Notes: generated by a model not told the origin, from the letters alone. Shown: positions 24,338 through 36,623, counted from the first letter of the stretch. The stretch is 64,000 nucleotides of DNA from Irpex lacteus (GCA_001986395.2 MQVO02000062.1:1-64000); one strand, 5' to 3'. Program-made: numbers and translations.

Positions 24338-25505
24338 CTACACCAGCTGCAAAACCCAGTCGTTGAATGGAACCCATACTCCCACATTCTTATTTGTCCT
24401 GCAGTCATACTTCAGCAGAGCCGACTGACTGTAGGGCCCTACAAGTTCAACAGCGGCGTCGGGCACGTCCTTGAGCGGAATCATCTTGAAGACCACGTCG
24501 TCGCCACGCTTCAGGTCTTCAGTGTGACCGGTGAGACCAGATGTGCTGTATGACTCAATTTTGAGGCGCCTTCCCTCCCTACTGATGAGTCCGACGAGGC
24601 CATTAGGAACGGCGGGATTGAACTGCCATTCGGTACCAGAGCCAGAATGGCCTGCGCAGAATATGGCCCCTTTCGAGTCATGATACAGACACTGCGACGT
24701 GCCGCGGCGCTGCAACCTGAACCAGGCTCCCAAAGACCAGTCGTCGTACGACGGTTTAAGCAGCTTGACTGCTGGCGGATATAAACCATAAACTATGTTC
24801 ATGACCTTAACCATATTCTCCTTCCACTCCCTGCAATACTCGTTGATCCGCACCGCATCTGGGACAAGTAGACGTCAGTCGCACTGCCTACATCTGTTCT
24901 AAGGTGTACAAAGACCCAAATTTCTCACCTTGGGTAGTCAGGGTAAGCAAAACAAGGCCGTTCCGGTAAAGCTGCAGCATCGTTTGTAGCCTGTTGTCCA
25001 TCTCCTGTATGTAGCTCTCGACTGTATAGTTAACGTTGCTTTTATCAGCGAGGCGGGAATACGCGGCGTTGTGCCAGTTGTCAAGCAGACCCTGGTCTGC
25101 TATTCCATCGTTGCCGGTTAATCCTCTGTCGATCGATGTTAACGCATTGGCGACACCGTCATTAGCGTTGGCGATATCCCTGATGAAGTCGTCGAGCTCG
25201 CTGGTAAAACTGCGTGATACGCTCAGCAACAAGAATCGAGAATGGCTTGTGTACATGAAAACTCACCCATGCTTCGCTGAGTCAAGCCTTGCATCGAGTT
25301 CCTTCATCCAGGAGGTGATCCTGTCTGCGTAAGGTAGGATTCTGTTTTCGAGCTCGATTGTGATGATAGTTTGTTCCAACTGTATGACTTCCTGGAGAAG
25401 CGGCTGTAGGTCGTTGGAGGCATCTCCAAACAGCTGCTTCCTGAGATCGTTGACGAGGAACGTGCCCGCTTTCTGGATGACCCACTTGATGATCGCGGTA
25501 GCCAT
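24338..25505 (-). CDS. Unrecognised 346-aa protein: helical N-half, beta-rich C-half
   Basis: Exons 25505-25267, 25209-24929 and 24858-24338 join in phase to 346 aa. I do not recognise the family. Residues 1-80 are amphipathic and helical (FLVNDLRKQLFG, LLQEVIQLEQTIITIELENR). Residues 80-175 continue as helices (ELDDFIRDIANANDGVAN, MDNRLQTMLQLYRNGLVLL). Residues 205-346 look beta-rich with regular Trp, Gly and Asn (WFRLQRRGTSQCLYHD, GTEWQFNPAVPNGLVGLIS, VWVPFNDW), reminiscent of a lectin- or trefoil-like module. An N-terminal helical bundle plus a C-terminal beta module could suggest a membrane- or sugar-interacting protein, but that is inference from composition only. There is no signal peptide. 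A TTATAAGG lies about 90 nt upstream (near 25593-25600). Confidence 0.72.
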
Positions 25506-26269
25506 GGTAAGTTTGAACTGAGGAAATCAGGAGGTATTTGACGATGAAAGGTGGAACACTGCAAATTGGCTTCCAGAGATCTGCATAGGCTGCCTTATAA
25601 CATTTCTAGCGTGTTCACAGATGGCCTCGGCTTTCGGGAGATGCGATACCTGGCTGTCCGGTGAGAGGCAGGTTTAGTTGATAAACAGACAAGATTGCGG
25701 ACAGCGCACCATTACTCGCTTCCGCAATGAACTGTGGCGCATCAACAGTATGGGTACCTATGTTATTGATGGGCAGTATACGGTGTATTTGCTACACCGC
25801 GCTGTCAGCGCCACCGAAGGACGATGCTCCTAAAATACAAGATTATTCATGAGTAGACCGGTCGAGACGGCGTAGCACCACGCACTCGCAGGACTTGACC
25901 AGAGCATTGTTGAAAACTTCAGTGCATGCACCCCGTTGCAGAGTGGTATTCATGGGTACAAGGAGATACGCTCACTTAGAGCGTAACAATCTGTAAGTGT
26001 GCCGCACGGGGCGTTAACGATAATCAACAATTTCTAACAGCAACTCCCTTAGACCGAATATGTTATTCGATCATCGACTATAGATATCCAGGGGAAGCAA
26101 CGACGTGGTGGCGTGTTATGGGCATGGAGGTGTACCGGTTTTATTTGGTCGGAGCGCTGGCTGGCACTATTTGCGGAGTGAGCTTTGTCAGCCACCAACA
26201 GGCATGTCCTACAATTCGGTTGTTACGATAGGGCCTAATAATGCACGAAGCCTGAACGACATGCCTCCG
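25506..26269. other. Intergenic; nothing recognised
   Basis: Upstream of the 346-aa gene. No coding frame of substance and no repeat pattern noticed. Confidence 0.4.
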
Positions 26270-26720
26270 ATGCAGCAATAGTAAACTAACAGACGGAATC
26301 ACCTGAGAGACCGGAGAGGTCGGCACAGTTTCCCACTGCTGTGTTTTGCCGAGTCACGTTGCCAGAGCCAACGCTGATTATCCGACCAAGAGGTCGATGA
26401 ACAATTGGCAGCGGCTTGTTCTGGCATATAACGGTCGCGTTCTATCACACGATGACGACTTAAGTAGTAGTTGACGAGAAAGGCCAGTCGTACTCACCAC
26501 AATTGATCCGTATATCCACCCATGAATTCATAGGATGCAGTACGTATTCATAGATGTCGTGGGATAAATCCCTTCCTTTGACAACAACACGTACAGTAGG
26601 ATACTCGATATCACTACGAGGAGAGTCGACGTTGGACGCAGGTATTGTGGCCTGTCCCTCATGCAACACTGGCCGAAAGTCCCAAAAGTTCACGCATATA
26701 AGCAGGGGGCAACTCTAACG
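26270..26720 (-). CDS. Possible spliced gene fragment, unrecognised
   Basis: A minus-strand frame ending near 26494 reads WDFRPVLHEGQATIPASN, EYPTVRVVVKGRDLSHDIYE and MNSWVDIRINCG before a GTGAGT donor. A possible next piece near 26310-26350 reads GNVTRQNTAVGNCADLSGLS. The sequence looks protein-like (beta-strand pattern with hydrophilic turns), but no ATG in frame is close upstream. Exons may be missing, or it may be a relic. Family unknown. Confidence 0.3.
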
Positions 26721-28058
26721 AAAACTATTTCGAGCATTATGCATTATGGGTTATAGGTTCGACACATCACGACTGGGGTTACTGCTCACCGAGTACCATG
26801 ACCTATATCTCCCAATCAGATTCGACGGGTCACAACGAGCTCGATATGCAGTTCCAAACCGGCGCATGCGCAAGAGAGATTTTTCAGACAAAGAAGATTT
26901 GATAGTAAAATGGTTTGTATTTCGTGAAGTTGGTAGTCATTGACGGAGTTGTGACCAGCGGTGAGATGCTTACATGTTCGCCATCAAATCCTTCCAATCG
27001 ACGTTAAGAAATGGCTTACGAGTAACAGTCGGAGTTCAAAGATCGTCTACTTAGTCAATACTAGTCAATAGTCATGTAGACGCTCTCTTCCTCTTGCACT
27101 TCCATGTCCGTCCAGTGTTCTCGCGGCCCAATAGCGAAAAAGCATCCGCGTAACTACTCACCGATTTGTTCTAGATTTTCTTATGCACAAAACAAGATCA
27201 TTAATGATTGAGTATCGCCGCGATCAATTCCTCGAACTGAAACTCGAGTCAGAACCTCGTGAGTTCTATAGCTACCGCTTACAGAACAACTCCTAACCTG
27301 AAATAGTTTAAGCAGTCTATGTATCATCGCTATGTAGAACATGTTTCTCTATGACACGCGCATTGTTACGATAGTAGGCCACACTACCGTCTGACCGCAC
27401 GTTTTCTGCCAAGATTTTCACTTCACGACGAGGCGATGCCTTTGGTGCAGAAGGCTTCGTTGATTGGCCTGTGTTGACAATGACTATGGCCACGTTTAAC
27501 AGAAGCACCCTTATCTGAGCCTTCGCGCGAAATCTTGGCTAGGTGACGTTCAGTATGCTATGACGACCTATCCGAGAAAAGTAGGCGGTGGCGGCGACGC
27601 GACGTCTTGGCGCATCGAAGCAGATCTGTCGCCGTTTTCATCCCAAATCCCTCTCTACGAGGTCGTGCGCCAATCTCGAGAACGCTAGAAGTCATGATAA
27701 GCCACGGAGAGCGGTGCGGGTCAACAAAACACTACGCTTCCATCCCACTTGGCTCATTCTTGGCGTGAGCGCCTGGCTCCAATTGGGTCGGCTATAAACT
27801 CCTCGTAATCCCTTATATCAGAGTTCGCCTTGTCGAGCTGCGCCTTCGACACGCCTCTTGCCTTGCAGCCGGCTCTGCTCTGATTATTTAACAGGTCGTC
27901 GTCCCGGGACTGGTTCCTCGCCTTCGCGGTTTTCTCCTCTATCTCTCTTGTGCACGCAGTGCGTCACACTACGGTCCTTCCTCCTCCTTTTCCTCTCTGT
28001 TCCTCGCGACGATCTCGTATTTCTGTTCTTGTTGTAATCCAGTGCTCCCTGCAACATT
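26721..28058. other. Intergenic; pyrimidine-rich promoter region of the transporter at its right end
   Basis: 27900-28050 is rich in C and T (TCCTCCTTTTCCTCTCTG), as in many strong basidiomycete promoters, just before the transporter ATG at 28059. The rest holds only short frames without resemblance to anything. Confidence 0.45.
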
Positions 28059-30010
28059 ATGGCGTCTCATTCACAAGACCTCTCATCTGAGGGTACTGGC
28101 CCTCGCGTCGGCCGTCTGGCCCGCCGCATACACGGATGGTCATGGCAAGCGGTAGGTCAGGACACATTGTGGAATTCGTCTTTTATTCATTACTGCCGTA
28201 GTTCCCCATTGGAATGGGTACAGGAGCGGTGTATGTCACCATGTCCGGCATCAAGAGCCATTCACAAGCTCTGACCCACGTTGAGACTGTATTCTACTTC
28301 ATCAACATGGCACTGTTCCTGCTGAACACGACTACACTACTATTGCAAGCTATCTGTAAGTGCCTTTATTTCAAGACAGTGCACTTCACTAACGTGAAAC
28401 GACAGTGTATCCAAAGCAAGCGTGGCGACTACTTCAGGATCCCGTAAAGGGAATCTTCGTACCTCTCATTGTGAGCTGAAAGTTCTTTGTGTTCTTTGCC
28501 ATTCATTTCGGCTAACCGCTCGCTAGGTGCTTTCGTTTGCGACCATCATCATCGGTACAATCAACTACGCCGTCCCCTCAGGGCACGTACACCCAGGATT
28601 CATATATGCATTGTTCTGGTACGCATTATTTGGGAGCCGTCGATACTAGAGCTAATGTGCGGTCTATAATCAAGGGTTTACGTCGTTTTTGCGGTAGTCG
28701 TTTGTTTCCCGATGCTTATGATCTGGTTCAATAAGCCCCATGACATCAAGACGTTCACTCCCGCTTGGGCATTCCTGGTACTGTCTTTTAGTGTTCCTTT
28801 GTTCTATAACTCGACTGATATTTTCGTCTCCAGGTGTTCCCAATGGTATATACGATACTCATATACTGACAACAGGACGCTGATAAATTGTGATGCAGAT
28901 GCTTGTCGGTGTCGTCGCATTCAACGTTTTGCGAGTTATCCCAGCGGACGATCCGCGCTCCCTCGGCGTCCTGTTGGTTGGCTATGTCTTCCAGGGTGAG
29001 TTCCGCCAAGATCTTGACATGTTCAGAGGAAACGTGTATCGACGATGCTCATCTCCAACTGTAGGTCTTGGCTTCTTCGTGACGTTCTTCTACATCTGCA
29101 TCTACATCATCCGGTAAGCCGTTATGTCCGTATGTTCGCCATCATCATTGATTGACTTGGCAATGGCTACGCTGTGTGCGCCTGTAGTATTATGATGGTA
29201 ATTCTCGAGTCCGCCCTGCTTATCACGCCGCTCTACTAACCTATGTTGCGTTTTAGACCGGTTTCCTTGATGGTCATCAAGCTAATGGAGCTTTCGTTGC
29301 ATGCGGTCCTCCGGGTTTCACTGCACTCGCACTGATCAACCTCGGAAAGCGTGCACAGGAAATGTAAGGTTTTATTTGACCCTGAGCGTTCCAGGCAATA
29401 CTAACACATCGCTGGTCAGTCTGCCCAAGTACAACCTCGTGTCTCCCATCGCTGGCGAGATTTGGTACGCCTCTAGCGTCATGGCGGGTCTACTTCTCTT
29501 TGGCTTGGCGGTGTTCTTCTTCATTTTCGGTGCTCTACCATACTGGTTCAAGCTGCACAAGCACTTGCATGAGATCTTGGGCTGTATGTGGTTCAACTGT
29601 TGTTATCGGCGCCCGTAACTGACACTTGACGAATGATGCTAGGTTGGGCGCTGACTTTCCCCAACGGTACGTATTCTGAGTTCTGTTTAATGAATACGCT
29701 TGCTTATCACTGCTTCGATTTCTTAGTGGGCTGGATTGCTACCATTCGTCTGCTCGGAGACACCTTCGAGATCGAGGGTTTCTTCGTCTGGCACACGATC
29801 ATGGCCGTTCTCATGTGCATCGTCTGGCTCGTCTTGTTCACGCTCACCGTAATTGCATTCTGGAAGGGCAAAATCTTCCTGGCCAAGGATGAGGACGTAC
29901 TGCAAGATATGGGCGTGGAGAAGAACCGTGTTTCCGAGAGCGAGACCAGCACTTTGGCAGACTCGACAGAGAAGCCGCCTCACAATGCACACGGGTACAA
30001 CTACGTGTAA
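28059..30010 (+). CDS. SLAC1/TehA/Mae1-type dicarboxylate or anion transporter (417 aa)
   Basis: This is a plasma-membrane transporter of the tellurite-resistance/dicarboxylate (TDT, PF03595) family, which moves malate-type acids or anions. The substrate is inferred from similarity to fungal Mae1-like proteins rather than SSU1. Thirteen exons join in phase to 417 aa: 28059-28151, 28202-28355, 28406-28470, 28527-28618, 28675-28777, 28834-28845, 28899-28995, 29065-29113, 29188-29197, 29257-29363, 29420-29583, 29643-29666 and 29727-30010. The signature HGWSWQAFPIGMGTGAVYVT opens the membrane domain. About ten hydrophobic spans follow, including VLSFATIIIGTINYAV, FVTFFYICIYIIRIMM, GHQANGAFVACGPPGFTALA and AGLLLFGLAVFFFIFGALPY. 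The tail is hydrophilic and ends HNAHGYNYV. Three exons are only 12, 10 and 24 nt. Confidence 0.9.
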
Positions 30011-31334
30011 GGCGTTGTCTGGTGAGCTGATGTAGAGGTTCCGGACGTTTCATTTTCTGCAAGGACATTTTCTAGACTAGATAGAGCACTGCGATTTGCA
30101 TACATAGATTTTCTTCGTTTGCACCTCCATGGACAGATACCCACACACATGCACTTTCCCCTCCTCACCGTCATACATTCACGTACATAGATATAGAGAG
30201 ACATATGGACTCTGGTAGCTACATACCGTCTTCACTATATAATCGCTCTCCGACTCGAGCCTCCGGGCATCATCGTATCATAGGACTCACCGCCACACCT
30301 ACTTACGCTGTTACAGCCCGAATGCAGCCTATTCTTACTCCACTTCGCCTCCTTTTCTCGCGCTTGGCCTTAGAAACAGGTGTGTCTTCTGTTGTTATTC
30401 GGGCGTCAGCGTGTTTATCCCGATGATGGCGGCGCGTAGCGCCGACCAGGGCTGTGGGTGTTGAGTCCAGCCCGCCTTCCGTTTTTGTTAGTTCCTCCCG
30501 TTTCTCCCTCTATTTCACTTCGCCTTACCAAGCACGGAGAAATATGTAGTTTTATCTTAGTAAATAAGCTTTAGAAAAATGTATATAAAGACCAATTTTC
30601 GTAGGTACAAATTATTATTCACATTGTTACTCGTCTATCTAGTGTGTGCGTGCGCCTGACCTGCGGATTTCACCAAATCTTCCGCTGCAGCTAGCTACTG
30701 AAGTACTGAAGTACTGACATCCTGCTGCTTCAAGCGGAAGTGCTGCCAAACGAAATAGATTGTAGAATCCTCATTAATTATTTCGAACTGAATTAATTAG
30801 CCCTTGTAGGGGACTTAGCAATCTAGATTGGATGACTTATCTACGGGCGCTCTGGTGTTTCCGTCCTTCCTCGACCTTACCCGGGCCCTGAGTCGTCGGT
30901 GTGCGGTGAGGAATTTATGTCTGTTACTTTTCACTCTCCCGCCGTGCTAGTAGCGATGAGGTTGAAGTGACCCACTGGAGTCACGCATTGGCTTGCAGTG
31001 GCTGAACCAGAAATGGAGGCCAACGATGCGGCCATGGGTTTGGTCTTTGCACTAGTAGCAGGTTGGTACAAAACTCTTCACTGTTCAAACGCTCATGGCG
31101 ATAGTGTCAATTCCAGTCGCGTACTCATCCAATATGCAGAGCTTATTTTAGTCCTTCCTTCGCAATATCCCTCGGGCCAACGATGTTGTATTCGTTCAAT
31201 GAAAATGGCTAGCCAGCGAAATGGGACCGCAAAGCACGTAGCTCAGCCGTGTTGATGTGCCGAAAGATGAAGGTGTGCTTTCATTCATTTATCTCCTCGT
31301 CACTATCTTACCAAACTACCTCGCCAGCTTTACA
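30011..31334. other. Intergenic between convergent genes; nothing coding seen
   Basis: This holds the 3' ends of the transporter (+) and the first DPBB gene (-). A short duplication of the type CTGAAGTACTGAAGTACTGA is at about 30700. No gene supported. Confidence 0.45.
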
Positions 31335-31933
31335 TTATGCTCCTGTCCAAGTCACCTGAATACGACCCAAATCCGGACTAGCGAGATCATTGAAGGCTGC
31401 TGGAGACAGGTCAAGGTCTAGCAAGCCGCACCCAGGGCATGAGTCCACGACCTTAACTTTCGTCGACTTTCCCTTGACTAAGTTGCACAGTCAGTACATC
31501 AATCTCAAGAGTGGTACGTGGAGCGTACAGGATACCGTGAGTGTCTTCCCACAAATCGGGTTTCTAATACAGACTGATGAGCTCTCAGGACAGAATAGGT
31601 TAGCTATAGACACGAACTTGTTGGGATTAGCTCCGGCTCCCCTGTTGAACGGATGGTGAGTACATTTTTGATATAGGATACTTAGGGAACATACGGAAAT
31701 GAGTTGAAGAACTGGTTAGAGACGGCCACTATGTGATCGGACGACTTGCTCTGTGTACCACAAGCACCTAATCCAGGTTCAAAGAATGTCGCTGTCGAAA
31801 CGTCGTAAGATGATCTTTAGATCGTAACAGCAACCTTGATGTACCTACCAGCACCCTTATGAACGTTTGATGGAGCCGCAATCACAAAACCGACAAGTGC
31901 CAAGAACGTGAAGATAAAGGTCGTAGCGAGCAT
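31335..31933 (-). CDS. Small secreted DPBB (RlpA/expansin-like) protein, copy 2
   Basis: The signal peptide is MLATTFIFTFLALVGFVIA-A. The double-psi beta-barrel core then reads TFFEPGLGACGTQSKSSDHI, VAVSNQFFNSFPGAGANPN, NPICGKTLTV, KVKVVDSCPGCGLLDLDLSP, AAFNDLASPDLG and RIQVTWTGA-stop. The motif VVD.CPGC..DLDLSPAAF is the hallmark of this family, which in basidiomycetes includes the proteins annotated as riboflavin-aldehyde-forming enzyme and cell-wall or stress-linked barwin-like proteins. Four or five introns separate the pieces; one needs the donor GTACGC after VS to stay in phase. It is a tandem paralogue of the next gene on the same strand. A TATA-like sequence is at 32041-32052 (minus), about 110 nt upstream. 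Confidence 0.85.
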
Positions 31934-32698
31934 CGTGACAAGAAAAGTGCAAAAATGAAAGGGCGCCTGGCCAAAGGGAACGAGGAAGAGGTACGGCTAG
32001 GAGAGGTCAACTCTGAAGAATTCGGCGTACGGTCTCACCGCCCTTTATATACTTCACAGGCCAGGATACAACAATAGCACTCCGATAGCGCTTCAAGCTT
32101 CAGGTTCGGTCGAGGCCGCGCTGTGCGTCAAAGTGACGCATCCAAAGCGTTCCAGCTCATCGCGATCAAACAGTTGATTCGCATGAAACTTGTCGGCTGG
32201 GCGGCCTCACGAACCTCTATCAAAGGTGTATAGCAAGTCATCTGGTCTTGACTGGTCGATGTGTACTCACGTGCGCTACACTAAACGCAGACACTCGCCG
32301 GGAGCATCTAGGTCCTGCCTCCTGACACATGTGAGACGCTTCATCATGCTGGGCCGGCGAGCGATACTACTCTGTAACGTGATGTGTAGTATGATCGTGC
32401 ATACTTATTGGAATTGGTCGTATTCGGACACGGTTATCACCCTCTCTTTGTGGACACAACTATCATCGACAGACCCAGGCGCGTGTGTTGGCACTGGTCG
32501 AGATTAGTACTCAGGTGAGTGTGAGGTTTTATACTATATAGACCGCTTGCATCGAAGGCTAACTTCAGGCTTCGTCGTTATACTTTCGTATACGTAGGTC
32601 AGAGTCACACACTCGATTTCCGGAATATAAGCATCGATGATCAATTCCTTGATGCATTTCATCATGGTACAGCATAACGAGACCCGTGAAGTGTACAT
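31934..32698. other. Intergenic between tandem DPBB genes
   Basis: Contains the promoter of DPBB copy 2 (TATATAAAGG on the minus strand near 32050). A 105-codon plus-strand frame at 32190 has no family features and is likely chance. Confidence 0.45.
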
Positions 32699-33339
32699 CT
32701 ACTGCAAGGTCCAGGTGACCTGAATACGACCCAGATCTGGGCTTGCCAGGTCGTTGAACGCCGCGGGCGAGAGGTCTACATCCGTAGGGCCGCACCCCGG
32801 GCATCTGTCGACAACCGTAGCAGTGGTCGACTTCCCCTGGACTATTGGTAAGGAGAGAATACGTGTTGAGCAAAAACGATACGAGTATGCTTAGAGTAGT
32901 TGACTTACACGAGACTGTCATCTTTCTACCACAGACAGGATTGCTGCATGATAGAACGTGAGTCAGTTCTACGCTTGTGATGTGATCCTGTAGCTGACGC
33001 TCTTACGTGTTAGGATTAGCAGTCGCGCCCCTGTATAATTGCATCTTAGTTGTCAAGTAGTCTCGTCAAAGACTATTGTACTCACGGGAAGGTATCAAAG
33101 AATGAAGCGGAGACGGCGACGATGTGGTCAGCGGCCGAGCTATTGATACCACATGAACCCAGACCAGGCGTAAAGAACGTGGCTGTGCAACATCAAGCGT
33201 CAACCCCCCGCAGTAGCACTTAGCAAGGGCTCGACCACTTACCAGAGCCGGTGTTAGTCTGACGCTTCTGCATGGCGGGTGCAGCCTGAGTCAAGCCAGC
33301 CATGGCCAAGGTAGCAAAGATGACACTCTGGAACATCAT
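32699..33339 (-). CDS. Small secreted DPBB (RlpA/expansin-like) protein, copy 1
   Basis: The start MMFQSVIFATLAMAGLTQA gives a signal peptide followed by APAMQKRQ, where KR could be a Kex2-type processing site. After an intron come ATFFTPGLGSCGINSSAADH, IVAVSASFFDTFPGATANPN, NPVCGRKMTVSVQGKS and TVVDRCPGCGPTDVDLSP, ending RIQVTWTLQ-stop. This is a single-domain double-psi beta-barrel secreted protein. Compared with the copy at 31.3 kb it keeps R in the DRCPGC motif. The gene has several 50-60 nt introns. A TATAAAAGG lies on the minus strand at 33447-33455, about 110 nt before the start. A catalytic role is not proven for this family. Confidence 0.87.
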
Positions 33340-34692
33340 GATTGTGAATGAAATGGAAGTCAAGGAATTGGCACCGGGCCTTTGGTAGAAGAGGAAAATG
33401 TAGGTGAGGAGCACCGCTCTGAGTGTACACCATTCTTCCAGCTCACCCTTTTATACATCGTAGAGCAATGGCGTCATTATACAATGTCATCTATATTTGC
33501 CTTTGTCAGATGGAGTTCTGGCCCTGAAAGATGCAGTGTGATATTGACAGTATAGCGACGGAATCTAACAATTATGATGTTGATGTAGTTGCCGCTACTG
33601 GGTTACTGGACAGTTGCCCGCACTGATCGAGGCTCGCTCAACCTATACGATGATGACCTTGAGTGTGAGCAGGGACAGCGAGTCACCTAGTAAGTATCAT
33701 TCGTTCGTATACGTAGCAGTATGTTTTATACACACGGTGTCAGAGTCACTGGTGTTTCTAGCATTTGGTTAAGGTGCGCACCGATCCATTTACCCCAGCC
33801 CAGCTAGATGTTGCGACGAGATCCGGTCGATAGCGCGAGTGATACTGATGCGTACAATCGGGCCGTAATGTTCAAATATAATTCAAATATGCATTGCCAC
33901 GATCATAATGGCGTACAGCCTTTTTCGAATCTAGATCACGCCCCTTCAAAAGAAGACGTAGGGCTGCGGTACATTGCCTCTTCGGGCAATTTCGAATACT
34001 ACAGTCGAAACACCGCATAAACGGCTCTTATTCAGATAAAGGTTGCTGGACATCAGTCTCGCTTGACTCATCCTGCTGACTAGGTTGAGTATTGAGTGGC
34101 GAATGTCAAGTAGCGGGAATACAACATTATTTACTGTTCTCGTGGGCACCACATATTTGATGTACTTGTAAGCACTGGCACGAGAGAGTGGACTCGGGGT
34201 CCTCCCGCTCTTCATAAGACCCCAGCAACCCCTTTGCCTCCCCGCGCCATTTTGGCCGCCCAAACTTCAATAATCAACGCGAACGTCTTTGCACTCAGTA
34301 ACTATACACCGCAGTATCAATCTCGAGTTCGCAATCACTTACCTAAAACGTATTCAATCGTCGATGGCGATACATCCAAGGATGTGACAGAGAAGTTGCA
34401 TGATCATTAGGACGAGTCAAGGTATGTTTATTCCCCCATAAACTATAGATCAGCCATAAATTGCACGTCTTTGGTAGAGAACAAGATAAACGACTTACGT
34501 ATAGTCCTGAACACCGGTGTAACTCGAGCTTTTACGGAGCCAACTTCAATGTCGAAAGCCAGAGCCAGATCGAAGCCAGATGTCTCCAATGTCTGTGGTA
34601 TGATCGGTGTAAAAGAACCGACGCTTCTGTGACATAGAACTTCACACCGACGTTCTTATTTTGGGAAGTGTCGTTGGCCTGAATCGGCAGCT
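33340..34692. other. Intergenic; nothing recognised apart from promoter of DPBB copy 1
   Basis: TATAAAAGG at 33447-33455 (minus) serves the secreted protein gene. The remaining 1.2 kb shows no supported gene. Confidence 0.45.
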
Positions 34693-36239
34693 ATGACGAA
34701 ACTGAAGTCCGTCATAGCGGTTGTTTCTGGGAGGGGATGCTCAAGCTCAGACGTCGACTCCTCGTCGTCGTCGTTCACGCCGACCCCGGCCTTTCATCCT
34801 TACAACCACCACGGTCTCTACTTTACCTCAACGCGTCACCCTTCCAACTCAGTTCACTCGCACTACGGTACATCAAGGATGGAACTGTTCAGTCTCGCCT
34901 ACCGGATCTGGGCGATGTTTACGCTGGCGACTTTCACCCTCCTCGCCTATCCGCCGCCGGACTTGAACTGGTCACTTTTGGGTCTTGTTGAGCATGGTGC
35001 AGGTGCTAAACTTCTTGACTCCGTGTTCAGCGGTGCTGTTCTTGGTATAGATGCCGCACGGTAAGTAGCAGTGGTTACGCTACATCGGGCATCGGACGCG
35101 TGTTGACATCGTAGCGTAGGTCCGTTGTCGAATTCGGCTCAAGTTTGGCTGGACTTTCTCCTATACGGCTGCCGAATATCTTTGAACCTGTTCAGGGTGG
35201 ACAGGCCACATCAACAGGCCATAGTAGCACAATTCTAGTCTCCGAGTGAGTCGAGAGCCTTTCTGCGGCGCATGATGTGACTGACAAGGCCGTGTAGCTA
35301 CTTTGAGGAGATCGATGACTCTCTGCAGGATCCTCAGGATGGTTTGAATTCCAACAAACAGTGAGTCAAATGAACGCACTGGCATTGTAACGTTCATTCT
35401 CAATGACGTTCTGTAGGACATCGGATACACCATCGAACCCCCAGAAGGGCAGCGACACGCAGGCGCAGAACAGATCTTTACCTCATTCGGGTTTCAAAGA
35501 CACGTTCCGAGGTGATTTCCATCAGACGACCTCTCCTGATCGTCCCATGGAGCCGTTCGTGGGCCCTGCGTTCTTCATCATCCTCTGTCTATTTGCAGCA
35601 TCGCTGTCAGTCGCCGCCTTTTGTCTTATTCTCATTCCATCCCCATGCGCTGTCTGCGAGAAGAAGTCCGCCAGACTCGTGTGCCCTCATGTAGCAGTGG
35701 CAGCCGCCTCTGCAAGTCGAGCATCTGGTCCTGCCCGCCCTCGGGCAAACAATGCACGCACGCCACTGGAGAGGGAAGCTAGACAGCGCACATCCCGTAC
35801 GTGGGTTTCATCTAAGAGTATTTCTTCACACTGACCACACGCTGTAGCACTAGCCACCACACCTAAACCCCGCAAGGTTGCAAGAAAACCTACTCCCCGC
35901 GTCACCGTGCCTCCTCGTGGTGGGCTACCGCTTGCACTTAGATTGAACGCTCAGGCGCTCCCGATCACACCCTCAAACTTTCCGGGTAGCCTGCCGACGG
36001 GAGATGAACCATTCGAAGTACTGCAATCTGAAGAGGACACGCATGAAGCGAATATGCTGACTCCACGTCCTGCGCAGTCGAGTGCTATTGATTTGGTCTA
36101 CGCGCAAACAGCGACTGCGTATTATAACAGGGGTGGACCTTCGACCACGGCTGGTGCTCCTTCGTCCGCAACTGCAGCGGCCCAATCCGTGAACTTAGTG
36201 GCGGTGCTCGAAGAAGCCCCTAATGTGGATAAATACTAA
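34693..36239 (+). CDS. Uncharacterised two-TM protein with disordered tail (442 aa)
   Basis: Exons 34693-35060, 35120-35245, 35298-35360, 35417-35796 and 35848-36239 join in phase to 442 aa. Ser/His-rich residues precede a hydrophobic span (YRIWAMFTLATFTLLAYPPP). A mid-region with GIDAARSVVEFGSSLAGLSP and an acidic/Asn/Gln-rich segment follows. A long hydrophobic span (FVGPAFFIILCLFAASLSVA then AFCLILIPSPCAVCEK) then leads to a basic proline-rich stretch (KPRKVARKPTPRVTVPPRGG) and an Ala/Ser/Thr-rich tail. I know no family. It could be a membrane protein with a cytosolic basic tail. The start could also be Met-59 (34867). The consistent phases across four introns make the gene credible. Confidence 0.65.
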
Positions 36240-36623
36240 AACTACGATAATGGTTCAGTCAATTGTGCGAAAGAGCTTCTCTTCTCTTCTCCTGTTCATG
36301 TCTTATTCTATCTTCCCCTTCCCTTGTGATGCCCCACTTTACTCTCGTTCTATACCCATCTTTGCGATACCCCCCAGGACAAGCCTTCTGTCATATCTCC
36401 ATCAATCCTTTTGTTAAACGGACTAGTTGTGTTGAATTAATAGCGGCGTGTGTATCCGCTGGATAGCGTTTTCGAACACGAAACAGTGACGCAACATATC
36501 GACACTATTCAATACAAAGGAAAACATTATAATCGAGCAATTACAACCATCGAGAAAAGTCGATAAACTCTGGTATAATTTACCAACAATCGCATTTCTT
36601 CTAGCAAGATAGCATCAGAAACT
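36240..36623. other. Intergenic between convergent genes
   Basis: 3' flanks of the two-TM gene (+) and the kinase gene (-). Nothing else seen. Confidence 0.5.

Noticed and set aside
26460..26693. Possible fungal immunomodulatory-type protein
   Set aside because: Only a loose strand pattern around VRVVVKGRDL; no convincing match over the domain.
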